This document shows positions 32,901 through 42,227 of a stretch of DNA of 64,000 nt, in pieces. This DNA comes from Pyropia yezoensis (Eukaryota > Rhodophyta > Bangiophyceae > Bangiales > Bangiaceae), in the NCBI GenBank assembly GCA_009829735.1, contig CM020619.1, positions 27,802,063 to 27,866,062 on the forward strand. The letters are read 5' to 3'. The notes under the pieces are model-generated. The model saw only the letters and a list, made by a program, of their open reading frames with translations. It ran no database searches and was not told where the DNA came from. The position numbers and the translations under genes were made by a program. Within the stretch, counting starts at the first letter, position 1; every line of letters begins with the position of its first letter.

Positions 32901-33175
32901 AGCGGTGTGCGCAACTCAGAAATGTTCACTGTGACATATAGTGGGATTTCTATTGTCGCAAGCCACAAATATTCAACAGTCCGTGCCTCTTTGCGCGTGT
33001 GACTCGTCTCACTGTCCACGAACACCAACCCGCGCGCGCCCATCAGCGTGGCCTGCCGGGCGCGTGCCCAAAACCTTGCTGAACGGCATCGGCCCCCACG
33101 CACGGATTTCCCTCTCCCCCCAGCACCGGCTTGTCGCACCCCACTCTTAGTCTTGAGCAGTGCCCATCTGGCACG
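29992..33175. other. Low-density region, no supported gene
   Basis: Short frames only. The stretch 30145-30450 (minus) could hold the missing first exon of the Cys-rich gene: a donor-like CAAGTATGC lies at about 30135-30143, but no frame is clearly coding. An inverted repeat lies at 31397/32279. Otherwise nothing recognised. Confidence 0.4.
31397..32312. repeat. Inverted repeat pair, 34-bp arms, about 850 bp apart
   Basis: Arm 31397-31430 and arm 32279-32312 are reverse complements with one mismatch, both containing CCTTGTAGCTTACAAAC or its complement. No transposase frame lies between them and I see no clear target duplication. It could be the terminal repeat of a small non-autonomous DNA element, or two unrelated copies of a dispersed repeat. 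Confidence 0.5.
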
Positions 33176-34045
33176 ATGTCCCCCTCTGTTGGCGGTTTTG
33201 ATCGTCCCCAACACCGACGCCCTCCCCGTGAAACCCACGGTACTCGTAGAGCAGGTGGTGAATCCGCTTCCACACCTGGTCGCACTACGAATCCCCTCTC
33301 TGGGCGTGCACCCCCCAGCACGACTACCGGTGGTTCCACCAATTTTCTCCCCTGTGCCCCATCCGATGCGCCTCTTCCACCCAGACCTGCAGGCGCTTCC
33401 CGTGAATCTTCTGCCGGTCGCCCTGTTGGTGGTCCCTTCACTGCCTCCGCTTCACATAGGGCCTCCGGAGGTCGCCCTGCCGCTCGCGCATCGCCTGCTC
33501 TCGCTTCCACAGGAGCCTCCGCAGGTGCCCATGCCGACTGCCCCATCCCTGCCTCGGCTGGTCGGCCCGCTGCCTCCCACCCTCCCACCCCATCCGCGCA
33601 AGCCCCTGGTGGTCGACGCGCTAACGAGCGACAGCCTGCTGATCGCCGCCGGAAGCGGCGCCGGGACGAGGCAGACACCGAGGATGGCCCTACAGTGGGA
33701 AGCAAGAAGGTTAAAATGACTTTTGGGGCAATCCGCTCGTTGTTGGACTACCTGAGCTCTTCCTCCGAGCTGCACCAGGCCCTTAAGAGCGCCAACAAAC
33801 ACAAGAAGATTGGACGAGTCGACGCCCGCTTTGCCGCTCGGCTCAACGAAACGCACCCTGTCGTTCCCTTCACCGGACCCAAGATTGCAGCAAAGATCAA
33901 GAGCTTGTGCAGCGCATGGAGGTCAGTGGACGCTGAGGTCGCGAAGCTGTGGAACTGGGGTGCGGCGACCGATAACGTCGAAAACAAGAAAGCTTCAGTC
34001 TGCATCCGGTTGTATGCGGCTTGCTTATGTGTGATCCGCACATAA
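33176..34045 (+). CDS. Myb/SANT-like DNA-binding protein, probably transposon-related
   Basis: ATG 33176 opens a Ser/Pro/Arg-rich, disordered N-terminal half (about 170 aa) with a basic cluster RRKRRRDEAD, then, at about residues 178-265, a helical domain: MTFGAIRSLLDYLSSSSELH, ARLNETHPVVPFTGPKIAAK, and SLCSAWRSVDAEVAKLWNW. The spaced tryptophans and the K-x3-K-x2-L-x3-W pattern resemble the Myb/SANT-like trihelix domains that accompany some DNA transposons. The frame then degrades and stops at 34043-34045. A GT at about 33957 after CTGTGGAACTGGG could be a splice donor leading to the exon-like frame at 34223. Assignment by pattern only. Confidence 0.45.
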   Translation: MSPSVGGFDRPQHRRPPRETHGTRRAGGESASTPGRTTNPLSGRAPPSTTTGGSTNFLPCAPSDAPLPPRPAGASRESSAGRPVGGPFTASASHRASGGRPAARASPALASTGASAGAHADCPIPASAGRPAASHPPTPSAQAPGGRRANERQPADRRRKRRRDEADTEDGPTVGSKKVKMTFGAIRSLLDYLSSSSELHQALKSANKHKKIGRVDARFAARLNETHPVVPFTGPKIAAKIKSLCSAWRSVDAEVAKLWNWGAATDNVENKKASVCIRLYAACLCVIRT

Positions 34046-34222
34046 CCAAGCCAGATATCTCGAGATCAACTCCTCGACAGCTAACTGTCCCCATGCCCGG
34101 TTGACATTTAAATTCCTGGTTGCGCATTTCGAACCATACGACGCTGATATTCGTGTCAAGTGCAAAGAGTGATTAGTATTGACCTGGACCGCCGTTCAGC
34201 ACGGATTGTCGTGCAGAAGTGA

Positions 34223-34549
34223 GACGCCATCTCAGCGGAGGACATTGCTCGCTGCTGGCTACCCGCCGATGTCCTGCCTCCAGGAGCGCAGGCAGAGCTG
34301 CTCAACTCCGTTGCCGGGGTGCAACTCTCCACGGACACGGAACAGGCAGATATCGGAGAGATAGTGGCCCTGATGGCTTGCACTGCTATATCTGATGAGT
34401 GTGAGAGACTTTGGCGGGAGCAGAGAAAGCAGGTTGCCCGGAGCTGGCTGGCGGCTGAGAACGACTCCGAGGCCATTCACGAGCGGTGGACGTGGTTGTG
34501 GCGGGTGAGGAAGACAACGTTTGACGATAAACAGGAAAGTTCTGCTTGA
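34223..34549 (+). CDS. Probable downstream exon of the Myb/SANT-like gene
   Basis: Open frame with protein-like composition: EDIARCWLPADVLPPGAQA, ADIGEIVALMACTAISDEC, ERLWREQRKQVARSWLA. The bases upstream are in-frame closed (TGA at 34220), and AG dinucleotides near 34222 and 34235 could be acceptors. It follows the Myb/SANT-like frame by about 180 bp. Family unknown. Confidence 0.35.
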   Translation, partial: DAISAEDIARCWLPADVLPPGAQAELLNSVAGVQLSTDTEQADIGEIVALMACTAISDECERLWREQRKQVARSWLAAENDSEAIHERWTWLWRVRKTTFDDKQESSA

Positions 34550-37500
34550 GAAGCGCAGACGCTCTGGCGGCGCTTGAGGACTCAAAACAGCAGCAGTTAG
34601 GCCTAGTACTACTGTCAGTCTCCGTGAGGTTGACCCGTGTCCGCACGCGGTCGCGCGGGGGGTCAAGGTCGAGAAACCCGTGGCACAGCCTCACACGCCT
34701 ATCCCCGCGTTGGACTTGCTCGACATCAATACGTACTGGCTGACACTTAATATTCAGATTCTAAGTTCTCTCAAGAATTTCAGTCGACGTACTCACAAGT
34801 CACCAGGAAAAGTAAAAATGGGCATGGGCTACATCTTCACCACATTGCCACGGATAACCGCATGCAAACTGCTCTTCAAGCGTGCTCTCTGCTGATTGGT
34901 GCGTGAGGAGTACAATTTGATTCGTCTTTGTCTGCAACTTAACGATACCTGACCCGCACACTGTCGTTTTTGTGTGCACGTCCATTGTCCATACATTCGC
35001 TGAATTTTCGTTGCATCTATATCGGGCAGGGGAGGTTTGGAACACAACCTGGGGAGCTCCAATAAGCACGCCTAGCTAAGAGGGCGCTTCTTGTGCAGCC
35101 TGGGTTTCGCGGGCTTCCTCGTCTCCTCATTGGCCGACGAAGATCCATTCGATCGCTGTGAGAGACACTTCTTTCTCCGCATTCGCTCAAGAGCGAGGTG
35201 TCAGAGCATTTTATTCCTTTGGGCCTAAAAATGTCGAAGAATGCACACGTCTTCACTATCACCCGTTGTCGCGGCAGTGTGGGGCAGGTGAGAATAGAAA
35301 AGAGTGGAAAAAAACGCAAAGCAAATAGTCAACTGGTTCTCAAAGAACGGATGCTGGAACCACGCACCACACCATGAAGGCCACCCTCCCCTCCTCATCC
35401 ACTCTCACAGCATCCAACGCCCCCGACCCTCGTCCGGCGCACCCCCTAAAGCCTCACTACCCGTCACACGCTCGAGGTTGGCGCGGTCAAACAGGGGTGG
35501 GCCCGGCGCAGGGGGCGTCTTTCACGTCTCGGGGGAGGTGCGGTCCCCCAATGACTGTGACTCTACCACCTGTGGCGGATGTACGGTCCTGTACATCTCG
35601 GAGGCTTTTCGACCCTCATACGACACCTGCAGACGCTTCCCCGGGGCATCTCAGAGATGTCTGAGAATTCCCGGGGTAGCAGCGACAGGAATGTGGTTAT
35701 TGATGGGGGAAGGGCTGTCACCTTCGGACCCCGGCGGGGGGGGTGTTGAAGGGGAAGGCGTCAAGGCGACGGGAGGAGGGGGGGGAAGAGTGGAAATGTC
35801 GTGCACGGGGTGGGGTAGATTCAAACGCGGGGACACACTCATGCGCAAGATTCAGGTGGCCGCGTCACCGGGGCTGCGCCCGACCGTCCCTCACGGTCTC
35901 TGTGGCGTGGAGTGAAAGTTGGGGTCATGAAGAAGCCCGAATTTTCTTCTCAGCCACTCACAGGGCTGCACGTTTCTTTGAAAAGGCTGGTGTAAAGAAA
36001 CCCAGGCTGCACACCTGAACTAGGCGTGTATGAGGGCCACAGCCGAGGTGGAGCGCGAAATCGAGCTGAAGCCGTCGGACCCCCCACCGGCAGCTCTTCC
36101 CCGTCTAAGCGTGGCTGGTCTTTCGCGTGGGGCGAGCGTAACCCCTCCACGGACGGAAGACTCCTCCTCTTGGCGCACGACGAGCGCCCATTCCTGGCGT
36201 ACACCGGCGCTTTCGGCCGCTAAAGACGATGAAGACAACGAGCGGGCCATTGAGGCCGACATTGCGGTCCCTTCCCAGCCGATAGCTTCGACGAGCTCAG
36301 TGGACGTCAGCGCGACAGACTCTGCCGGTAGCGGGTCACCCACAAACGCACTGTCGTCCTACGCCCCGAGCCCCCAATCCACCCTCTTCCCGGAGGGCAG
36401 CCAGCATTCGCCGTGCCGGGCCCTCTACGCCGGTTCCGACGGACTGAGCTGGAGAGCAGCGTCCGCCTGTGTCCAATCAAGCAGCCTTTCGCTTTGTCAC
36501 ACGAGGCCCACTCGAGCGGAAGCAACCGAGCAGCGCAAAGAAGGTTGCTGTTTTGGGGCGCATGGCGAGCTCTCTGGAGGAACGGACCGACCTCGAGGCT
36601 CGAGAGCAGGTGGCGAAGGACCAGGCCACGTGGAACCGCGAGTATCAGGTCAAGCTGTAGGGACCCTAAGGGCCCGCCACGTGGGGGGACCACGAAGAGA
36701 TCACATTGTACCCCTGTGCCCACCCTCCTAGTGAGGAGGAAGGGGCCGACTCGGCCCCTCGGGATTTTAAGGGCTTCCGATTGGCTCCCTCCTATGGAGA
36801 TGGGACCGGGTCGTCACTGGTTCTGGGGCCCATAGTGGGATTCCCAGTGTATGGCATTTTCCCCTGACCGGAATGGGCCTTTGGTCAATAACCCGGGATG
36901 GGATGCAATTGGGGCTTGGATTGTGATCGCGTATTTTGCGTGATGGTGAGATTGGGGAGATATTGAGTGTTGGCACTGTATCCGGCGGGGTTCGTCTCCC
37001 CCGTAGACTGGAGATTCCTGCCCCGCTAGCAGGAATGATCCGTGGGGGAGGGGGCCCTCCTAAATTGTTGGAAGGTTTTGGTTGGCCCGCACGTGGCCTT
37101 GTTGGAGGGTTGCTGAATGCGGGTGAGAGAGGGTAAGAGTGTGCGTGGGGGTGCGCGTTGCTTCCCCTTCAAAGAAAACAGACTTGCGTGTGCTTGAGCA
37201 CTGTCGTCCTAGTCGCGGATCCCCGCGTGAACCATCCAGGCGGTCGGCAGTTCAGTGTCTCTTCGGTCTTCCCGCGTTCTTTGTAGGTTGTTTCTCAGTG
37301 TGCTCTGGGTGCTACGCGCCTAAGGTAAGTAAAATCATTACACAATCGCTTGGCGCTGGCGGAGCGCATGGTGACAGTCCGCGTGCGGGAGGTCAAGATT
37401 GAGGAGGACAGCAAGGCCGTGGAGCTGGAGCGGCGAAGGGTGGAGAGTTTGACCACCCAGATTCTGCCCATTGCCCAGGCGGGCATCTCTGTGGCGGAAG

Positions 37501-38546
37501 TGATGCGGCTTCGTAGCGAGTTTGATGCTTTCTCCGGGAGTGGCGGTGCACCGGCTGCTAGCGGAATGGGGTCCCATGGCGTCCCGACTATGCAGGGCAG
37601 CATGCCACACGCGCCTGCCGGAGCATCTGAGGAAGGTAGAGCGAGTGGGGGGGGTCGGCGCGCATCGCAGAGAGGGGGAGCATGGGAGAGTGGTGGCACG
37701 ACGAGGGGGCGGGGCGATTATCGCCTGATGCATCGAACGGGTCGGAGGATGAGGCCAGCGGTGATTGACCGTGTGCGAAAGGGACTGCGAGTGTCTGTCG
37801 TAAGTAGGATTGAGGCGGAATGCAAGTGTGCGCTCAGTTTGTACATCAGTCATTTGACGAGCTTCCGACAACATTATTATATGCGCTGTTCCGAAAAGTG
37901 GCCCACCCCGGCGCGCACCGGCGCAAACCGCAACCCTGGTCGCAACCCGCAAAGGCCCTGTACGGGTCCACCGAGGCCTGTCACGCGTCGGGAGGACTTT
38001 TGACCAAGGTCTCTACCCATCTTTGTTTTGCGGGTTGCGGCTGTCTTGCCAGAACGAAATCAGCGCCACCTGGGGCCCCGCGGGCAGACGGTGCCCAGGT
38101 TTGCCCAGGTTTGCCCAGGGTTGAGGAGGACCGGTGCAATGGAGGCCACGCTTCCACCCGGCGTTGTTGAACCACCACCAGCTTTGTACCCTCACGGCCC
38201 CTCAGCCAACCAGGGCTGGTAGTGAAGTGAAATTCCCCTCCCGACCCGCCCGGTGTCCTGAAACGAGGCGAGTCCTTCCAGGCAGGTTTGCGACCTTCGA
38301 TCCCTTCTTGAGCCGCGTTGTGTGCGATCCCACCAACCACGGAAAACGTGTCGTGCGCATGATTGACTAGAACTTAAGATCACGAGCCTCATTCAGAAAC
38401 GTGGGCAGATATGATTGCGCGACGTGGTTGGCGAGAACCCGGCGAGGCGCGCCTCGTGTGCTTCACGCAGCTTCAAGGCAGGCCGGGCGTGGGCGCTCAG
38501 GATATGACTGGGCGCTGTGCGTCACGCACTGTACCAGTTTCCTCAC
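34550..38546. other. Low-density region with two coiled-coil-like gene fragments
   Basis: Frames at 36469-36660 (VLGRMASSLEERTDLEAREQ, ending EYQVKL) and 37329-38003 (AERMVTVRVREVKIEEDSKA, VELERRRVESLTTQILPI) look like the C-terminal coiled coil of a transposon-associated protein, possibly split by an intron of about 670 bp. A short tandem GCCCAGGTTT occurs near 38093-38120. The rest shows nothing I can name. Confidence 0.35.
37329..38003 (+). CDS. Possible exon coding a Glu/Arg-rich helical segment
   Basis: The frame is open from 37329, after TAA at 37326, and reads HNRLALAERMVTVRVREVKI with strong heptad character for about 60 residues, then Gly/Ser/Arg-rich sequence that may be non-coding. 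The upstream AG-rich TAAGGTAAGTAAAATC could hold the acceptor. Function unknown; the context suggests a transposon remnant. Confidence 0.3.
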   Translation, partial: VKSLHNRLALAERMVTVRVREVKIEEDSKAVELERRRVESLTTQILPIAQAGISVAEVMRLRSEFDAFSGSGGAPAASGMGSHGVPTMQGSMPHAPAGASEEGRASGGGRRASQRGGAWESGGTTRGRGDYRLMHRTGRRMRPAVIDRVRKGLRVSVVSRIEAECKCALSLYISHLTSFRQHYYMRCSEKWPTPARTGANRNPGRNPQRPCTGPPRPVTRREDF

Positions 38547-39015
38547 TGTGACAGTATTGACCCCCAGGTACGGGGGCAACACGTGCCATGCAAGGGGCGG
38601 CAGGCCACTAGCCTGATCCGTTCCTCCCCCTGCATTTGGGTCCGTATTCCCTAAGTTTGGGATAGTTAGCTTAGTAGTAAATCCAACTTGGATTTGAGGG
38701 TTTTCTGCATTTATCGTCTTGAATTTTCGTGTGGCCCGGTGGGCAGGTGCTGGGGTGGGAGATTCTGAGTAACGAGATTCTGAGGGGACCCTGGGGGGAT
38801 AAGGGGAGGGACAGCGGGGCTTGGCCCTGCGTCCCCGTCCCGACCAAGAAACTGTTGGACCACACACTATCCTCTTGTTTGTCCGTGGGGGGTTTGCCCC
38901 ACAACAGGGACAGAGTGTGTGCGACTTGCACTTCTTGCGGTTCCCCCGACACGGGAGGCAGCCCTTGTACACCGCCCCAACTGGGGTGCCGTGTGTGTAA
39001 GTGGTTTTTGCCACA
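38547..39015 (+). repeat. 5' LTR of copy C
   Basis: 469 bp, TGTGAC...GCCACA; homologous over its full length to the LTRs of copies A and B. Starts TGTGACAG where the others have TGTGGCAG. Confidence 0.9.
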
Positions 39016-39017
39016 TT

Positions 39018-39034
39018 TGGTGGAGCAGCGGGGG
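39018..39034 (+). promoter_or_regulatory. Primer-binding site, copy C
   Basis: TGGTGGAGCAGCGGGGG, two bases after the LTR. One base differs from the site in copy A and family 2 (AGCAGC then A). Confidence 0.62.
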
Positions 39035-39134
39035 TCAGAGGTAAAATTTACCACCGGGTGCACCCGGGTGTAGGGGGCCCTCTGTCTCAGAGGAACGGTG
39101 GACTTGGACCGTTTCATACGGATCGTCAGCCAAC

Positions 39135-41081
39135 ATGGCTAGTTCAGACCCCCCGTCGTCCGGGGAGTACACGGGTGACGCACGTACTTCAGTGCCTTTG
39201 AATACTGGTGAGACACAGGTGGGTTTACCTGGGGTCGCAGAGGGACTAGAGGTCCCTCAAGCCAGCAGGACTGGAAGTACGGGCGGGCAACAGGCCACCC
39301 CTACTCAGTCGGGAGTTCACTCGGGTGACACTTCTGATGTGGGTGGGCCGAAGTCTGGCCACCGCGTGGTATACTCAACGGGAACGTCCCAAGGGGTGAG
39401 GACTGTCCCCGCGGGTTCCACTCGGGTTGGAGCCAACTTTGGCTTGGAGCCGTCGCCAACTAGGCTTTCGGAGGACGGCGGACCTCCGTTGGTCGGCGAT
39501 GGGCTCGCGCCCATGCCCCCGGTTGAGACCCCTGAGGAACGTGGTTACCCCTTAGGTGGACTCCCGGAGGCGGACCGAGACTCAACTGGAGTCGTCAATC
39601 CACTCCTCGCGGAAACTGTCCGTCGGGAGGCGACCGATGTGTTGCGGCAGACTTTGCCGGACCTGGTGGTCACGATGACGAATACTATTCTGAATCAGAT
39701 TGTGGCGAGTTTGCCAGATGGCCTTAATGTCCAGACCGGATTGGGGCTTTCGAGCCCGCAGGCGCAGGGGGAATTTCTCCTCACGCCTATCTCGGGTCGC
39801 CCCGAACTGGGGGCGACACCTGTGACTCCCAACGAGGGAGCCACACCATACTCGGTGGGGCGTACGCCCTTGATGGGGGAGTTCCCCCCGGAAACGCCGG
39901 CGGCTACACCAAGCACGCCGCGCCGGACTACAGGCACTGTGGGTGAACTTACCCCAGTGCCACAGCGGCTGTTCCCTCAACGTGAGGTGCCGCCCAAGAT
40001 CCAGGTAGCCAACCCGGTCTACCAGAGGATCTTTGACTGTGAGACCTACGCCCTCCACAACAAGTCGGTGGCGTATGGTCCTGACCAGGCCCGAGCCATG
40101 GGCCGTGCCAAGAAGAATGCACTTCATTCTTTTGGGCACAAAGCGGAGTGGGATGGAACTCCCTCCCTCCGTGTCTTTGAGTTCCTACGTCGTTTCACAA
40201 AAGCCTGTGACGACAATGCCATAAGTGAAGGCATGGCTTTTTACATGCTACAGGAGTTTACGAAGGGCGACCTGCGGACAGAACTTATGTCCGTCATGCC
40301 CAGCTCCTCAAGTGGAGGCGCTGGGGAGGTGACGTCCTATTTGGAGCTCGTCAACTGGTTGTTGAGAGCCATGGTTGATGAGGCAGCGTTGGCTTCTCAA
40401 GTCGAGAAGTTTACGCAAGCCCATCAGGAAGAGGCGGAGGACGGGTTGTCCTTTGCGGAGCGAGTCCGTAAGCTCAACAATCCTTGTGGGTTTCTTCATC
40501 CACAAGCTGTGGTGAAGAGTCGGTTTGTGGAGGGACTCCATTGGTCAGTCCAGATGGAGACCCGGGAGCATAACACTGCCCGGGCGACCCTGGCCGAGTT
40601 GGCCAGGTTCGCCTATCGCAGAGGCGAGGCCTACCGCAAGTTGCGGGAGGAACAACGCCAGGAGCGTCAGGCCGAGTTGGCCAAGGAACGGGAGGAGGCG
40701 CGCCAGGCCAGAGAGTTGAGAGAGGCACGCCGAATCCGCAAGGAGAGGGTGGTAGCTGCCGTGGGAACTTCCCAGGGTATCTCTTCGTCTTCCCCAGTTG
40801 GGAAGACCCCTCCGGGAACTGATAATCGGTGTTGGAACTGCAACTCCGATGGACACTGGGCATATGATTGCCCCAAGTTGAGTAAACGCATCCAACAACT
40901 TGTTAGGAATGCGAGTAAGAAGTCGGCTACGAACGAAGTACGTTCACGCCGCGAGGGTGGGTCTCGACCGGTCGTCGCGGTCGCCACACCCTCGGCGGAG
41001 GAGGCAGACACGTCGTCTTCGGACTCGTCGTCTTCCTCCCCGCCCTCAGATTCGGACGCCAAGTCGGCGGGAAACGAATGA
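39135..41081 (+). CDS. gag: Gag, family 1 (intact, 648 aa)
   Basis: Structural protein that assembles the virus-like particle and binds element RNA. It starts MASSDPPSSGEYTG. The N-terminal 280 residues are Pro/Gly/Ser-rich; the capsid-like helical part runs from about 300 to 500 (RIFDCETYALHNKSVAYGPD, EFLRRFTKACDDNAISEG). A Glu/Arg-rich helix (about 500-545, QRQERQAELAKEREEARQAR) precedes one CCHC zinc knuckle, CWNCNSDGHWAYDC at 566-579, and an acidic Ser tail. The last sense codons G-N-E overlap the frameshift heptamer. Its stop TGA overlaps the ATG of pol. This is the only intact family-1 gag in the window. Confidence 0.93.
   Translation: MASSDPPSSGEYTGDARTSVPLNTGETQVGLPGVAEGLEVPQASRTGSTGGQQATPTQSGVHSGDTSDVGGPKSGHRVVYSTGTSQGVRTVPAGSTRVGANFGLEPSPTRLSEDGGPPLVGDGLAPMPPVETPEERGYPLGGLPEADRDSTGVVNPLLAETVRREATDVLRQTLPDLVVTMTNTILNQIVASLPDGLNVQTGLGLSSPQAQGEFLLTPISGRPELGATPVTPNEGATPYSVGRTPLMGEFPPETPAATPSTPRRTTGTVGELTPVPQRLFPQREVPPKIQVANPVYQRIFDCETYALHNKSVAYGPDQARAMGRAKKNALHSFGHKAEWDGTPSLRVFEFLRRFTKACDDNAISEGMAFYMLQEFTKGDLRTELMSVMPSSSSGGAGEVTSYLELVNWLLRAMVDEAALASQVEKFTQAHQEEAEDGLSFAERVRKLNNPCGFLHPQAVVKSRFVEGLHWSVQMETREHNTARATLAELARFAYRRGEAYRKLREEQRQERQAELAKEREEARQARELREARRIRKERVVAAVGTSQGISSSSPVGKTPPGTDNRCWNCNSDGHWAYDCPKLSKRIQQLVRNASKKSATNEVRSRREGGSRPVVAVATPSAEEADTSSSDSSSSSPPSDSDAKSAGNE
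41069..41075 (+). promoter_or_regulatory. Putative -1 ribosomal frameshift heptamer, copy C
   Basis: GGGAAAC read in gag phase as G GGA AAC, then GAA TGA. A -1 slip gives GGG AAA CGA ATG, which is the pol frame. Twelve bases downstream GAGCT (41088) can pair with AGCTC (41103), with an inner GG/CC pair, a possible stimulatory hairpin; copy A keeps the pairing. The X XXY YYZ type is the canonical retroviral slippery class. Confidence 0.6.
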
Positions 41082-41415
41082 CCATTGGAGCTGGTCGTCC
41101 GAAGCTCACAACGGCAGCCTCGGCCAAGTGGGCCAAGAGGACGAACCAACCGTGTCGGATACTGCGGCGACCTAAGGGAGTCCGCCCACCTCGGGTAGGA
41201 CTCCCCAAGAACGTAAACCTACGTCGGGTCATCGCGGTGCTGACGGGTGAGAACTTCCAGGTGGCTGGACGGGTGCAACTTGCCCCCGGCCGCGCCTGTT
41301 GTGCCCGTATCGTACTTGATACCGGGTCAGGAGCCTCCTTGATACGCAAGTCGCTATTACCAAAGGAGATGAAGCTCCAACGCTGGAGGTCTAAAGCTGA
41401 CCATCTGATCGATAT
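41078..41415 (+). pseudogene. pol: Pol N-terminus, copy C (protease part), truncated by copy B
   Basis: About 112 codons, ATG at 41078, with the protease motif VLDTGSGASLIRKS, ending at DHLIDI where the LTR of copy B begins. Downstream pol resumes at 48174. Confidence 0.88.
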
Positions 41416-41883
41416 TGTGGCAAAAACCACTCGCACACACAGTACCCAAGTTGGGGCGGTGTGCGAGGGCTGCCTCCCGTGTCGGGGGAACCGGAAGAAG
41501 TGCAAGTCGCACACACTCTATCCCTGTTGTGGGGCAATCCCCCCACGGACACACAAGAAGATGGTGTGTGGTCCAACAGTTTCTTGGTCGGGACGGGGAC
41601 GCAGGGCCAAGCCCCGCTGTCCCTCCCCTTATCCCCCCAGGGTCCCCTCAGAATCTCGCCACTCAGAATCTCCCACCCCAGCACCTGCCCACCGGGCCAC
41701 ACGAAAATTCAAGACGATAAATGCAGAAAACCCTCAAATCCAAGTTGGATTTACTACTAAGCTAACTATCCCGAACTTAGGGAATACGGACCCAAATGCA
41801 GGGGGAGGAACGGATCAGGCTAGAGGCCTGCCGCCCCTTGCATGGCACGTGTTGCCCCCTACCTGGGGGTCAATACTGCCACA
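41416..41883 (-). repeat. 3' LTR of copy B
   Basis: 468 bp, TGTGGC...GCCACA in plus-strand reading of the reversed LTR; carries the same palindromes as the LTRs of A. The host sequence to its left ends GATCGATAT; the matching right flank was lost in the deletion. Confidence 0.9.
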
Positions 41884-42227
41884 CTCCCCTCTCCTCAGTT
41901 CCGACCGACCCGGTCGGCCCTGTGAGGGGGTGCGTAAACGCACGTCTCGGCGTTGGGGGGGGGGACGCGACTTGCTGTCCCCCCTTGAGTACGTAACGCG
42001 GATGTGGAGGCGGTCACGTTGGCCGCCCCTCTCCTCAAGCTTGCCCACTTGGCAGCTTGCTCTCCTCGGTTCACACCTCACCACCACCACCACTTCTCCT
42101 TCACCTTACACGGGGCCACCCCACGCTGGGGAGGCCACCCGTTTACCCACGATCCGAGTCCCCCTCAACTCGAGGCGGGTCTCGTGCCGCGATAGCCAGG
42201 ACGTCTCTCCCCAACTTGGGGAGAGCC

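Noticed and set aside
35304-35915. Plus-strand 203-codon frame
   Set aside because: No domain, mixed composition, and frames overlap on both strands; not supportable.
42057-42227. Upstream TTG-initiated extension of the family-1 antisense ORF
   Set aside because: TTG is an unlikely eukaryotic start and the ATG at 42228 has a good context; the upstream part is Pro/Ser filler.
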